Assembly (NCBI GenBank): GCA_902363145.1
Contig: CABIZB010000008.1
Location: 23,546-87,545, forward strand
From: Oscillospiraceae bacterium
Lineage (GTDB): Bacteria > Bacillota > Clostridia > Oscillospirales > Ruminococcaceae
Direction: 5' to 3'
DNA length: 64,000 bases
A program made the position numbers and the translations under genes. Shown here piece after piece: positions 18,037 through 25,372 of the stretch. Position 1 is the first letter of the stretch. Each line of letters begins with the position of its first letter. The notes below the pieces were generated by a model that was given only the letters and a program-made list of their open reading frames with translations, ran no database searches and was not told the DNA's origin.

Positions 18037-19395
18037 ATGATACTTAAACGTAAAATGTACGATAAGCTGCTGACACTGAAAAAAGAGCTGAACGGAAAAA
18101 AAGCCTTTCTTATCGAGGGTGCAAGGCGTATCGGCAAGTCAACGATATGCGAGGAGTTCGGCAGAAATGAGTATAAAAGCTATATCCTTATCGACTTCGC
18201 CAAATGTCCCGACGATGTAAAAGATTATTTCGTGAAGCACATGAATGATCTTGATACGTTCTTTATGCTGCTTTCCACATATTATGGTGTCAAGCTGTAC
18301 GAACGTGATTCACTTATCATTTTTGATGAAGTACAGATGTATCCGAAAGCAAGAGAGTGTATCAAATACCTCGTTGCTGACGGCAGATACGATTATATTG
18401 AAACAGGTTCTCTCATCTCAATAAAAGAGAATGTCAAGGATATCGTTATCCCGTCGGAGGAACGTCACCTCAGTATGTACCCCCTCGATTTTGAGGAGTT
18501 CTGCCATGCTCTGGGCGAGGAGCAGATCATCGGCTATATCAGAAACTGCTTTGCCGACAGAGTTCCCCTTGAAACCGAACTGCACTATAAAGCAATGCTT
18601 CTGTTCAAGCAATATATGCTTGTGGGCGGTATGCCGCAAAGTGTTATCGCTTTTCTTGAAGGCAGAAAGGACTTTGACAAAGCAGATATAGAAAAGCGTG
18701 ATATCCTCGCTCTTTACCGCAGTGACATTATGAAAATAGATACAAGATACAGGAGCAAAGTCCTAACCATATTCGACCGGATACCCAGTTTGCTTTCTCA
18801 GCATGAAAAACGTGTGGTATTCAATGATGTTTCGGCAGGAAGTAAGGCTGACCAGTATGAAGAAACTTTCTTTTGGCTTTCCGATTCAATGATATCAAAT
18901 GAGTGTTTCTTGTGCAATGACCCTAATGTCGGACTTTCGATAAATGAGAACAGAGCTTATGTAAAGTGTTACCTTGGTGACACGGGGCTGCTCGTCAGCC
19001 ACGCTTTTGATGAGAACGAACTGCTTGAAGATGAGGTCTATAAGCAGATACTTGGAGACAAGCTGAATATGAACGAGGGTATGCTCTATGAGAATGTCAT
19101 CGCTCAGATGCTGACGGCAAACGGACATAAGCTGTACTTCTATACACAGTACAACAGCGAAAAGCACCGCAACGATATCGAGATAGATTTTCTGATATCC
19201 AACAACAGCAAGCTGAAATACAAGATGTTCCCGATAGAGGTCAAGTCGGGCAAGAAGTATTCTATCGAATCACTCAAACGCTTCAAGGAGAAATACAAAG
19301 CAAGGATAGGCGAATGTTATGTGATCCACCCACGAAACCTCAGTTTCAAAGATGATATAATCTGCATACCGCCCTATATGACAATTTGCCTATAA
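18037..19395 (+). CDS. AAA_14/DUF4143-family ATPase
   Basis: 452 aa from ATG 18037 (GGAG 7 bases upstream); a TTG at 18016 is in frame but poorly placed. Walker A GARRIGKST at 28-36, Walker B LIIFDEVQMYP near 93-103, ETGSLI sensor, then a DUF4143 C-terminal domain with PD-(D/E)XK-like residues (EIDFLIS ... PIEVKSGKKYS). Proteins of this family are abundant in gut Clostridia and Bacteroidetes. Their function is unsettled, with links to toxin-antitoxin or defence activity proposed. It has its own promoter, leader repeats and terminator and sits alone between two repeat copies, like an inserted cassette. Confidence 0.8.
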   Translation: MILKRKMYDKLLTLKKELNGKKAFLIEGARRIGKSTICEEFGRNEYKSYILIDFAKCPDDVKDYFVKHMNDLDTFFMLLSTYYGVKLYERDSLIIFDEVQMYPKARECIKYLVADGRYDYIETGSLISIKENVKDIVIPSEERHLSMYPLDFEEFCHALGEEQIIGYIRNCFADRVPLETELHYKAMLLFKQYMLVGGMPQSVIAFLEGRKDFDKADIEKRDILALYRSDIMKIDTRYRSKVLTIFDRIPSLLSQHEKRVVFNDVSAGSKADQYEETFFWLSDSMISNECFLCNDPNVGLSINENRAYVKCYLGDTGLLVSHAFDENELLEDEVYKQILGDKLNMNEGMLYENVIAQMLTANGHKLYFYTQYNSEKHRNDIEIDFLISNNSKLKYKMFPIEVKSGKKYSIESLKRFKEKYKARIGECYVIHPRNLSFKDDIICIPPYMTICL

Positions 19396-19403
19396 CAAAA
19401 ATG

Positions 19404-19436
19404 CCGCCGTTCGGAACGAAACTGAACGGCGGTTAA
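19404..19436. terminator. Terminator between the ATPase gene and the facing small gene
   Basis: CCGCCGTTC (19404-19412) pairs with GAACGGCGG (19424-19432), preceded by AAAA and followed by a short T-rich stretch. It starts 9 bp after the ATPase stop. Confidence 0.8.
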
Positions 19437-19465
19437 TCTTTATTTATGTTTTTGAGTAGAGTTCA

Positions 19466-20020
19466 TCATCTTCTCCATAGGGGAAATCTAAGTCGTCTTA
19501 TGTCAATATTCTTTTCTTTTGCTTGGTCAATAATATCTTCTTTTAATAATGGATAAGAATAATCGTCCCATTCACACAAATTAAAATCTCCCTCTTCCGT
19601 GTTTTCTGTGAATTCTGTTAATAGAATTTCTGAATAGAGTTCATCTTCTTCTCCGTCTTGGTTAGTAAATACTGCTAACATATAGTTGCAATCCGTATTA
19701 CCAGTTCGGCTTTCTCCGCCTTGAAAATCGACTATTATCGGTTCTTCTATATCGTTTTCCCAGTCCTCCCAATTTTCTGTATATGTTTCTCCCCAGTCAC
19801 CTGTAAGTATTTCAGCAGCTATCCATGCGTAACTTTCAGGAATTTCTGTATCGGGGTCATCTGAAAGTAGTCCATGTTCGTGTACCCAATCGATAGCAAA
19901 TCCGATAGCTTCCTGAGCTGTTTCGGCTTCGATTTCCTCAAACTCGTCAATTGTGTAAAATTCTCCATTTGTGAAAGTGTAGTCGCCTGTGGGATTTAAT
20001 TCAACTCTAAACTTTTTCAT
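19466..20020 (-). CDS. Acidic protein of unknown function (184 aa)
   Basis: Strongly acidic (FEEIEAETAQEAIGFAIDW, DDPDTEIPES, WEDWENDIEEPIIVDF), with about 40 Asp/Glu and no membrane segment. The N-terminal 50 residues match the 65-aa protein at 17389. The promoter is the consensus one in repeat copy B. Its acidity is reminiscent of DNA-mimic proteins, but nothing proves that. Unrecognised family. Confidence 0.6.
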   Translation of the reverse strand: MKKFRVELNPTGDYTFTNGEFYTIDEFEEIEAETAQEAIGFAIDWVHEHGLLSDDPDTEIPESYAWIAAEILTGDWGETYTENWEDWENDIEEPIIVDFQGGESRTGNTDCNYMLAVFTNQDGEEDELYSEILLTEFTENTEEGDFNLCEWDDYSYPLLKEDIIDQAKEKNIDIRRLRFPLWRR

Positions 20021-20270
20021 AATTAGTACCTCTTGTCTTTCTACCTGTCGGTGTTTGTGTTGTTCTTTACTGTACTTATATTATAGCATACTGTTAGCAG
20101 TATGTCAATACTTTTCTGACAATTATTTACAGTTTGTATGAATATACAAATATTGTCAACATAAGCTTTATAATTTCAAAATAATGCCAATAGCCAAATA
20201 TAAAAAATAACCCCTGATTTACAAGCATAATCAGAGGTTTTAAGTATTCAATTTTTTCTTTGCTCTAAGC
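20021..20270. repeat. 250-bp direct repeat with consensus promoter, copy B
   Basis: Second copy of 17587-17831. The minus-strand promoter is TTGACA (20103-20108), 17 bp, TATAAT (20080-20085), with the same operator CATACTG-TTAG-CAGTATG at 20087-20104. Its far end overlaps the terminator of the ParB operon. Confidence 0.9.
20202..20240 (-). terminator. Terminator of the leftward ParA/ParB operon
   Basis: AATCAGAGG/CCCCTGATT stem (20211-20219 with 20229-20237). On the minus strand it is followed by TTATTTTTT. It lies 83 bp past the stop of the last operon gene. Confidence 0.7.
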
Positions 20271-20322
20271 CATTAGTATGCAGCTATTATTTCTTTGAAA
20301 GAAATTCCATGAATGAATCTGT

Positions 20323-20721
20323 TCACACATAATTCAGTTCATCGGCATTGCAGAACAAGATCATTTTGGAAAATGCCCACAGCCACATGGTCGCAAAAGT
20401 AAAAGCAATAGACAGTGCCTGAAAAATAACAGGAAGAAATTGAAAAAAGACTTCCAAACCTATTATAAGCAGCAGTAAAATGACAGTGTTTTTTAATGAA
20501 TCAATTTTTCCGTTATCTATAAGTTCCCAAACTGCTTGGATAATAACGCCGCCTAACGTCATTGCAGAAAATACTTTTCCAATGGCTGATACTATTGCAC
20601 TGCCGACCTGAAAAAAGGTTACTACTGTATGATTAAATCCCCATATGACAGAAGTGAGCAGTGCGATAATCACAAATAAGACAAGCCGAAAGGGAAAAGA
20701 TACTATTTTAATGATTGTCAT
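20323..20721 (-). CDS. Small integral membrane protein
   Basis: 132 aa with three or four hydrophobic helices (LVLFVIIALLTSVIWGF, VILLLLIIGLEVFFQFLPVIF, FTFATMWLWAF). It overlaps the upstream zinc-ribbon gene by 4 bp (ATGA) and is the last gene of the operon. Unknown function. The topology resembles small transfer or phage membrane proteins, without a recognisable motif. Confidence 0.55.
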   Translation of the reverse strand: MTIIKIVSFPFRLVLFVIIALLTSVIWGFNHTVVTFFQVGSAIVSAIGKVFSAMTLGGVIIQAVWELIDNGKIDSLKNTVILLLLIIGLEVFFQFLPVIFQALSIAFTFATMWLWAFSKMILFCNADELNYV

Positions 20722-21029
20722 GTTTTCTCCCTCTTTTCAAAATAACATAATCCATTTTCGTTACCGACAAATATGTATTCCTTTTTGCCGTAAGTTCCCC
20801 ATTCTTTTTGACAGGAAAGGCATTTGTACTTTGTGATTCTCATCGTTGGCTCAATGCTCATGTCACCTAACATTGCCCCGATTCGATTGCTTTTATCTTC
20901 AATATCAATGCCATTTTCACGCAAACAATGTTCGGATACATAGCTATATGTCGTTACAAGTGTTCCCATTACAGGAGTACTGCCACAATATGGGCATTTA
21001 ACTAAATTCGGTTTAGTTTTTTCTTTCAT
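20718..21029 (-). CDS. Zinc-ribbon protein
   Basis: 103 aa with two CxxC knuckles: VKCPYCGSTP near residue 10 and YKCLSCQKEWG near 70, the layout of a zinc ribbon with a long insertion. GAAAGGAAAATAGA precedes the ATG, with the 15-bp palindrome 20 bp upstream. Probably a nucleic-acid or protein adaptor; family not recognised. Confidence 0.6.
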   Translation of the reverse strand: MKEKTKPNLVKCPYCGSTPVMGTLVTTYSYVSEHCLRENGIDIEDKSNRIGAMLGDMSIEPTMRITKYKCLSCQKEWGTYGKKEYIFVGNENGLCYFEKREKT

Positions 21030-21048
21030 TCTATTTTCCTTTCAGAGT

Positions 21049-21063
21049 GTGTCATCATGACAC
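21049..21063. promoter_or_regulatory. Palindrome GTGTCAT-C-ATGACAC, 20 bp before a start codon
   Basis: Perfect 7-bp arms; a variant of the GTGTCAC palindrome with compensating changes in both arms, which argues that symmetry is selected. It lies between two genes of the operon, 20 bp from ATG 21029. Confidence 0.7.
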
Positions 21064-21071
21064 ATTTAAGT

Positions 21072-21566
21072 TTACTTTTGATTTTCACCTGAATCTCTCA
21101 ACAAATCTTTGCTGTCAAAGTAATCACCGATGTTATAGGAATTATAAATATCTTCGCTTACATCAAAAGAATTGTTTCCTTGATGTGTTTTGCCCTCATA
21201 TTCAAATTCTCCTCTGATATATATACGGTAAACTGTAGGAACATAGCTTTGGTTATTGTTAAAGCCGTAACCGAATTTTCCGTTATAATAAACCAGTCCT
21301 CCATCGCTTTTTGTGTGACCGTTAATTATTTCCTTATCCGTAATAATTCCTGCTGAAACGCTCGCTTTGGAGTTATAGCTTACTTTTTCACCTAAGAGTT
21401 TAAAACATTTTGATATTCCAAACAAACTTGAAACCAACACAAGAATAAGTATTACTATCTTAATTATGTCGAAAACAAGGTCGGCGTCGAAAAAAGAATA
21501 AAAAGGTGATTCTCTTTTTTCTTCATTTACATCAGTAGTGTCGTTCATATTATCAATTTTTCTCAT
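21072..21566 (-). CDS. Single-pass membrane protein of unknown function
   Basis: 164 aa: a cytoplasmic acidic N-terminus, one transmembrane helix (IIKIVILILVLVSSLFGI, about 35-52), then an extracellular part with Gly/Tyr-rich strands (GGLVYYNGKFGYGF, TVYRIYIRGEFEYEGKTHQG). The outer region vaguely resembles DUF3592 proteins. GAAAGG lies before the ATG. In the ParB operon, upstream of the zinc-ribbon gene. Confidence 0.55.
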   Translation of the reverse strand: MRKIDNMNDTTDVNEEKRESPFYSFFDADLVFDIIKIVILILVLVSSLFGISKCFKLLGEKVSYNSKASVSAGIITDKEIINGHTKSDGGLVYYNGKFGYGFNNNQSYVPTVYRIYIRGEFEYEGKTHQGNNSFDVSEDIYNSYNIGDYFDSKDLLRDSGENQK

Positions 21567-21585
21567 TTCATTTTCCTTTCAGAGT

Positions 21586-21600
21586 ATGTCACCGTGACAC
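21586..21600. promoter_or_regulatory. Palindrome ATGTCAC-C-GTGACAC, 20 bp before a start codon
   Basis: One arm mismatch relative to the consensus. It overlaps the last codons of parB and sits 20 bp from ATG 21566. Confidence 0.7.
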
Positions 21601-22500
21601 ACTCTCAAAATATTCATTTAACAGACGTGAGGCCAGCTCATCAAGTTCACTGTCGGACAGAGAAATGTTATACTTTTTGCGTAACTTTGCGTACATATCA
21701 ACTGTTGGCTTCTTATCTTCCTTAGCTGTGAGAACAGCAAGAATATCTTCTGCTTCTACCAGTCCGCTGTTGCTCTCTGTAAAGCTTCTGATACGCTTTG
21801 CAAGACCGACAGACAATCTTACCTTTGCTTCGCTCAGAGCTTGATATAGGGCGAGCTGAACGTCCGTATCAAGCTTTGCGATATAATCAACTGCTCCGAT
21901 ATTGATTATTCCAGTATCGGTCATTTCCTGCAATTCGGGAATAAGGCGGTTCACATCGAGATAGCGGTACATCGTTTTTCGGGATACATCAAACTTGACT
22001 GCTATTTCTCCTGCTGTAGTCTCATCATCGTTTCTAAGCTGCATATATCTTGCAAAGATTTTGCCATATTCGCTTGGCAGCGTTTTGTCTCTCTGAATGT
22101 TGCTTTCGGTAAGAATCCTGAAAACTTCATCGTCCGAATAGTCCTTAACAATGCATGGCACTGAGATCTGATTGAGAGATTTAGCCGCTTCATATCTATG
22201 ATGACCGCAAATCACTTCGTATAAATCGCCCTTTGGTCTGACACGCAAAGGGGTAATAATGCCGATATCCATTGCACTTGCCGCTATCTGTTCAACCTTT
22301 TTGGGATTGATCTTGTACGGCTGACCGCCGTTCTTATCCATATACGGCTTCAAGCGAGAAAGTTCAATGACCGTGATTTTCTCTTTGCCGCCCCATACAT
22401 CAGAATAGCTTTCCTCCAGTTCGGTCGGGATACTATCCTCAACCTTATCTTCAATAGCCTTACGGCTGTTTTTCATTGCTGTAAAGTCTATCTTACCCAT
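21589..22500 (-). CDS. parB: ParB/Spo0J-family partition protein
   Basis: 303 aa. ParB N-terminal domain: ITVIELSRLKPYMD (about 40-55), QIAASAMDIGIITPLRVRP, and the CTP-binding patch GHHRYEAAKSL near 117 (GHRR in classical ParB). A central helix-turn-helix follows (TAGEIAVKFDVSRKTMYRYL). Family role: a CTP switch that loads at parS sites and works with ParA to segregate DNA. AGGAGG precedes the ATG by 9 bp. ParA is eight genes upstream in the same operon, an unusually wide separation. The dispersed GTGTCAC palindromes are natural candidates for its binding sites. Confidence 0.9.
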   Translation of the reverse strand: MGKIDFTAMKNSRKAIEDKVEDSIPTELEESYSDVWGGKEKITVIELSRLKPYMDKNGGQPYKINPKKVEQIAASAMDIGIITPLRVRPKGDLYEVICGHHRYEAAKSLNQISVPCIVKDYSDDEVFRILTESNIQRDKTLPSEYGKIFARYMQLRNDDETTAGEIAVKFDVSRKTMYRYLDVNRLIPELQEMTDTGIINIGAVDYIAKLDTDVQLALYQALSEAKVRLSVGLAKRIRSFTESNSGLVEAEDILAVLTAKEDKKPTVDMYAKLRKKYNISLSDSELDELASRLLNEYFESVSR

Positions 22501-22593
22501 TGCATTTACCTCCTGTTATCATCAGCTTAGTTGAATCAAAATAATTTTCGTCCGCATGACTTTTGTAACTTTGTGAAAAAATTCAAATACAAA

Positions 22594-22785
22594 TTATACC
22601 CCATAAATTATAATTCCAAGAGAACATAAATAGATAAAGGTACAAAGAACCAAACAAGCTATAGACAAAAAAGTATGGTAGTGGTATTTAATCATAGAAA
22701 AGAAAAAAGAAACCTCATAACGAAAAAACGCCCAAGAAATAAAGAAAACGCCCAATATGGTTAATATAGAATCAACTTTAAACAT
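22594..22785 (-). CDS. Small membrane protein (63 aa)
   Basis: Start chosen at 22785 because GAGGT lies 7 bases upstream; the ATG at 22797 overlaps that site. Two hydrophobic helices (ILTILGVFFISWAFF and FLSIACLVLCTFIYLCSLGIIIYG) separated by a basic/aromatic loop. Unknown function; a member of the ParA/ParB operon by position. Confidence 0.5.
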   Translation of the reverse strand: MFKVDSILTILGVFFISWAFFRYEVSFFFSMIKYHYHTFLSIACLVLCTFIYLCSLGIIIYGV

Positions 22786-22845
22786 TTTATACCTCAATCA
22801 TAAAATTAAAATTTATACAGATAAAGCTCTCATATTTACAAATAG

Positions 22846-22998
22846 TTATCGAATATGTTCAGCTTCTTCACGGAGCATAATAACTCTTTTTCGCAGAAGT
22901 TCATTTTCAACTTTGAGCAGTTCAAGCTGTTCATCACGAAATTTATCTTTCTGTTTCTTCCTTTCCCTTTTAAGTCTTTGAATATCATTGTGATTCAT
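22846..22998 (-). CDS. 50-aa coiled-coil protein, partial duplicate of the 23506 gene product
   Basis: ATG 22998 to TAA 22846 encodes a protein whose last 37 residues (KKQKDKFRDEQLELLK onward) match the C-terminal coiled coil of the 90-aa zinc-ribbon protein at 23506 with three substitutions; the zinc ribbon is missing. The start overlaps the end of the preceding gene by 14 bp, so it can be translated by coupling. DNA identity is high over 22849-22962, indicating recent duplication. Confidence 0.65.
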   Translation of the reverse strand: MNHNDIQRLKRERKKQKDKFRDEQLELLKVENELLRKRVIMLREEAEHIR

Positions 22999-23452
22999 CC
23001 TCGTTTTCATCGCTTTTCAGACTAAGTCCGAAATATTTCTTTTCAAGTTCTATAAGACCGGGATATTCGATTTCAAGGCAGTCACAGATAATATCAAGCA
23101 TTTCCTGCATAGTATTGATTTTTGCGTATTTGCCTGTTTTGTTGTTGTTCCAATCATCCCACATACTATCGAGCTTTTTATAGTATGGCTTTTCAAGCTC
23201 ATAGTTGACCGCTGCCATTATCTCATCGAAAACATCATCAGCCTCCATAACACATCTTTCGCTTGTGCCGTGATATTCAGCGTGTTCTTTCCATTTAAGC
23301 TCATTTACAACGTCCATTACAAATCCGGCAGTTGCTATGAGCTGCTGCCACTCTGGAACATCATCGTTAAGAAGATACTCCTTGAACTTTCTGAGTTTGT
23401 TCACAAGTCCTTCGTTGGCTAATTCATCGTGTACGCATTTATTATTATCCAT
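22985..23452 (-). CDS. Hypothetical soluble protein (155 aa)
   Basis: Start 23452 is preceded by GGAGGAAAG; a longer frame to 23488 would begin inside the palindrome. The product is acidic and helical (WQQLIATAGFVMDVVNELKW, MEADDVFDEIMAAVNYELE, MLDIICDCLEIEYPGL). No family recognised. It lies between the zinc-ribbon/coiled-coil gene and its shortened duplicate. Confidence 0.55.
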   Translation of the reverse strand: MDNNKCVHDELANEGLVNKLRKFKEYLLNDDVPEWQQLIATAGFVMDVVNELKWKEHAEYHGTSERCVMEADDVFDEIMAAVNYELEKPYYKKLDSMWDDWNNNKTGKYAKINTMQEMLDIICDCLEIEYPGLIELEKKYFGLSLKSDENEDESQ

Positions 23453-23471
23453 TATTCTTTCCTCCCTGAGT

Positions 23472-23486
23472 GTATCACCGTGACAC
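23472..23486. promoter_or_regulatory. Palindrome GTATCAC-C-GTGACAC, 20 bp before a start codon
   Basis: One arm mismatch. It is located exactly 20 bp upstream of ATG 23452, the same spacing as at 21049 and 21586. Confidence 0.7.
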
Positions 23487-23505
23487 ATGAAAAATATACA
23501 AATGG

Positions 23506-23778
23506 TTATCGGATATGTCCTGCTTCTTCACGGAGCATAAGAACCTTTTTTCGCAGAAGTTCATTTTCAACTTTGAGCAGTTCAAGCTGTTCATCACGAA
23601 ATTTATCTTTCTGCTTCTTCCGCTGCCGAAGATTATAAACCCTAAGAGCTGTTTTCTGACGGTCAGATTCCTTTCGGCAGTCAGGGCAGTATTTCACACT
23701 GATATGACTGTACCAGTCCGCATTATTTACATTAGAAATCATTGCACCGCACCTAACACAATATTTTATATCATTCAT
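23506..23778 (-). CDS. Zinc-ribbon plus coiled-coil protein (90 aa)
   Basis: Two cysteine pairs (YCVRCGAM, KYCPDCRKES) form an N-terminal zinc ribbon. The C-terminal half is a leucine-heptad coiled coil (DEQLELLKVENELLRKKV). It overlaps the upstream gene by 8 bp. The Cys...YCPxC..K pattern also appears in the Cys-rich VLP proteins elsewhere in the window, suggesting a general DNA- or protein-binding adaptor. Duplicated in part at 22846. Confidence 0.6.
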   Translation of the reverse strand: MNDIKYCVRCGAMISNVNNADWYSHISVKYCPDCRKESDRQKTALRVYNLRQRKKQKDKFRDEQLELLKVENELLRKKVLMLREEAGHIR

Positions 23779-24214
23779 AATTGGTCTCCCCTCTTCTCGG
23801 AACGGGATAGCTTTCGTTACAGTTTTCGTTACACCGTTCCGACATTTTTTGAATTTCCGAATTCAGGGCAGACCTCAATCGGCAGCGTTCGGAATATGCA
23901 ATTTTGAGTAATTCCTCGGACGTACTGTTGTTTCCGTCAACCCATAAATCATATCTGAATTTGTCACCAACACCATTTATCCACTCACACGATATTATCT
24001 TTTCATGCTCATCGGGGGAGCAGATCGAAACATCTGTTATCATTTCTTCAATAGTGGAAAGCTTTTCACGAAGTTCACTTAGATATTCAATTTGTTCCGA
24101 AATGTGCTGAAAATCTATATCACCGTTTTCTTCAGACCTTTTATTATGATTGTGAAATCTATACAATCCGTAAATAATTGCGGTACAATATAAAAAACAT
24201 ATAATTATATCCAT
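23771..24214 (-). CDS. Membrane-anchored hypothetical protein (147 aa)
   Basis: An N-terminal transmembrane helix (MDIIICFLYCTAIIYGLY) followed by a soluble helical domain (HISEQIEYLSELREKLSTIEEMI, then CSPDEHEKIISCEWINGVG). Unrecognised family. The small RNA candidate at 24265-24335 lies directly upstream on the opposite strand. Confidence 0.5.
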   Translation of the reverse strand: MDIIICFLYCTAIIYGLYRFHNHNKRSEENGDIDFQHISEQIEYLSELREKLSTIEEMITDVSICSPDEHEKIISCEWINGVGDKFRYDLWVDGNNSTSEELLKIAYSERCRLRSALNSEIQKMSERCNENCNESYPVPRRGETNYE

Positions 24215-24229
24215 GATTCATCTTTCCTC

Positions 24230-24258
24230 TTGACGAAAGGTGAACGATACGATATAAT
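24230..24258 (+). promoter_or_regulatory. Promoter of a candidate small RNA, with operator
   Basis: TTGACG (24230-24235), 17-bp spacer, TATAAT (24253-24258). An 8-bp perfect inverted repeat CGATACGA/TCGTATCG (24245-24252 and 24261-24268) brackets the -10 box, so initiation is probably repressible. It runs against all surrounding genes. Confidence 0.8.
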
Positions 24259-24264
24259 AGTCGT

Positions 24265-24335
24265 ATCGGACTTTTCGTTCGTGTTACAGAGCAGAACCGT
24301 GAGTGTAGGAGCTTGGCGGTCTGCTCTGTTTTTTT
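24265..24335 (+). ncRNA. Candidate 70-nt small RNA
   Basis: From the promoter's expected start to the end of a strong terminator: ACAGAGCAG..ACCG (24286-24299) pairs with CGGT-CTGCTCTGT (24317-24329), followed by seven T. Nothing longer than an 18-codon GTG frame fits inside. It points toward, and ends 31 bp from, the stop of a small membrane-protein gene, like the antisense RNAs of type I toxin-antitoxin pairs or plasmid copy control; which, if either, cannot be told from sequence. Confidence 0.6.
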
Positions 24336-24366
24336 AAAGCAATACAACTAATGACTTAATCATACA
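24336..24366 (-). repeat. Partial duplicate of a gene start (ribosome site plus nine codons)
   Basis: The minus strand reads GAGGAGG, then ATG ATT AAG and MIKSLVVLL followed by a stop, copying the first codons of the gene at 24546 (MIKSLVVLL...) almost exactly. It lies between that gene's stop and the small RNA terminator. Either a leftover of duplication or a nine-codon leader peptide. Confidence 0.6.
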
Positions 24367-24546
24367 TTAAACCTCCTCATGTTCGTCGGTCTGATTGGCA
24401 GCCGAAGGAATGATTTCTTCTTTTTTCTCATCTTCTTTTTTCTCATTATCATGCCATTTGAGAACATCAAAGACAAAGTAAATAAATGTAAGAAAGGCGT
24501 ATATAACTAACGCAAATAAAAGCAATACAACTAAGGACTTAATCAT
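24367..24546 (-). CDS. Small single-pass membrane protein (59 aa), possible type I toxin-like peptide
   Basis: Start 24546 is preceded by GAGGTG. One long hydrophobic helix (SLVVLLLFALVIYAFLTFIY) and a charged Lys/Glu-rich tail (NEKKEDEKKEEII). Size and layout resemble membrane toxins of type I systems, and a convergent small RNA lies just downstream, but equally it could be a structural operon member. It sits directly after parA. Confidence 0.5.
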   Translation of the reverse strand: MIKSLVVLLLFALVIYAFLTFIYFVFDVLKWHDNEKKEDEKKEEIIPSAANQTDEHEEV

Positions 24547-24572
24547 AATAATCACCTCAAACTTTCCTTTCC

Positions 24573-24587
24573 GTGTCACGGTGACAC
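24573..24587. promoter_or_regulatory. Palindrome GTGTCAC-G-GTGACAC between parA and the next gene
   Basis: Perfect copy, identical to that at 7045. It lies 27 bp upstream of ATG 24546 and 10 bp from the parA stop. Confidence 0.75.
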
Positions 24588-24596
24588 ACTTCGCAT

Positions 24597-25370
24597 TCAT
24601 ACACTATCTTTTATAATTTCTTCCGCAAGCTGTCTGAATGCCTGTCCGAGGGAGCTGCTCTTATCAAATACACTGCTTTTCTGATTCATGATCGCCTTTT
24701 CTGTCTGTGCCGGACAATATGGAATTGCAGTTCTGAATGTGATACGGTCATACTCATCACGAATTGAATCGGCAAGTGAAACACTTACATTTGTGCGCTG
24801 CATTTTATTTAAAAGTATTCCGAGAACACGCAGATTTCGGTTCGTACTGTTATTGACGGAAGCAACCTTGTTCAGCATTTTGTCAAGACCCTCATAAGCA
24901 TAAATTCCGCTTTCAACAGGGATAATTACATAATTGCTTGCGTTCATTGCATTGCTTGCAAGCAAGTCGAGAAGCGTTCTGCAATCGAGCAGTATGTAAT
25001 CATATTCTGCGAATACGTCATTGCTCAGAATCCGCCTGAGAATGTAATTGCTGTCCTCATCATTTGCCATAGTGCTTGTGATGTTGGTGAGCATAGGCGA
25101 GGACGGTATGTAGTCGATACCGCTTTCATTATGACGAATTACGTCCGAAAGATTTGTATCAATATCAGCAACAGCATTGTAAATCAGTTCGGCAACTGTA
25201 AGCTTACCGTCCTTAATGTAGCCGAGGGTCCGGCTTGCGTTCTGCTGTTGGTCAAGGTCAATGACAAGAACCTTTTTGCCAAGCTGCACAAGACCTCCTG
25301 CTACATTTACTGTTGTGGTTGTTTTTCCTACGCCGCCCTTTTCTGAGCATACCGAAATTATCTTTGACAT
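24597..25370 (-). CDS. parA: ParA-family partition ATPase
   Basis: 257 aa from ATG 25370 (GGGGG 9 bases upstream). Deviant Walker A KGGVGKTTTT near residues 11-20, LVIDLDQQQNAS (A'), and YDYILLDCRTLLDLL (Walker B). Family role: an ATP-dependent DNA-bound ATPase that moves ParB-bound cargo. It lies in the operon ending with parB. Presence of both suggests that the resident element maintains itself as a plasmid or has a circular excised stage. Confidence 0.9.
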   Translation of the reverse strand: MSKIISVCSEKGGVGKTTTTVNVAGGLVQLGKKVLVIDLDQQQNASRTLGYIKDGKLTVAELIYNAVADIDTNLSDVIRHNESGIDYIPSSPMLTNITSTMANDEDSNYILRRILSNDVFAEYDYILLDCRTLLDLLASNAMNASNYVIIPVESGIYAYEGLDKMLNKVASVNNSTNRNLRVLGILLNKMQRTNVSVSLADSIRDEYDRITFRTAIPYCPAQTEKAIMNQKSSVFDKSSSLGQAFRQLAEEIIKDSV

Positions 25371-25372
25371 AA

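Noticed and set aside
19466..20020. Acidic protein as a proven DNA-mimic antirestriction protein
   Set aside because: Only composition supports this; no ArdA, Ocr or similar motif is visible.
24159..24347. Minus-strand 62-codon frame across the small RNA region
   Set aside because: Runs through promoter, operator and terminator elements of the opposite strand and overlaps the 23771 gene in another frame.
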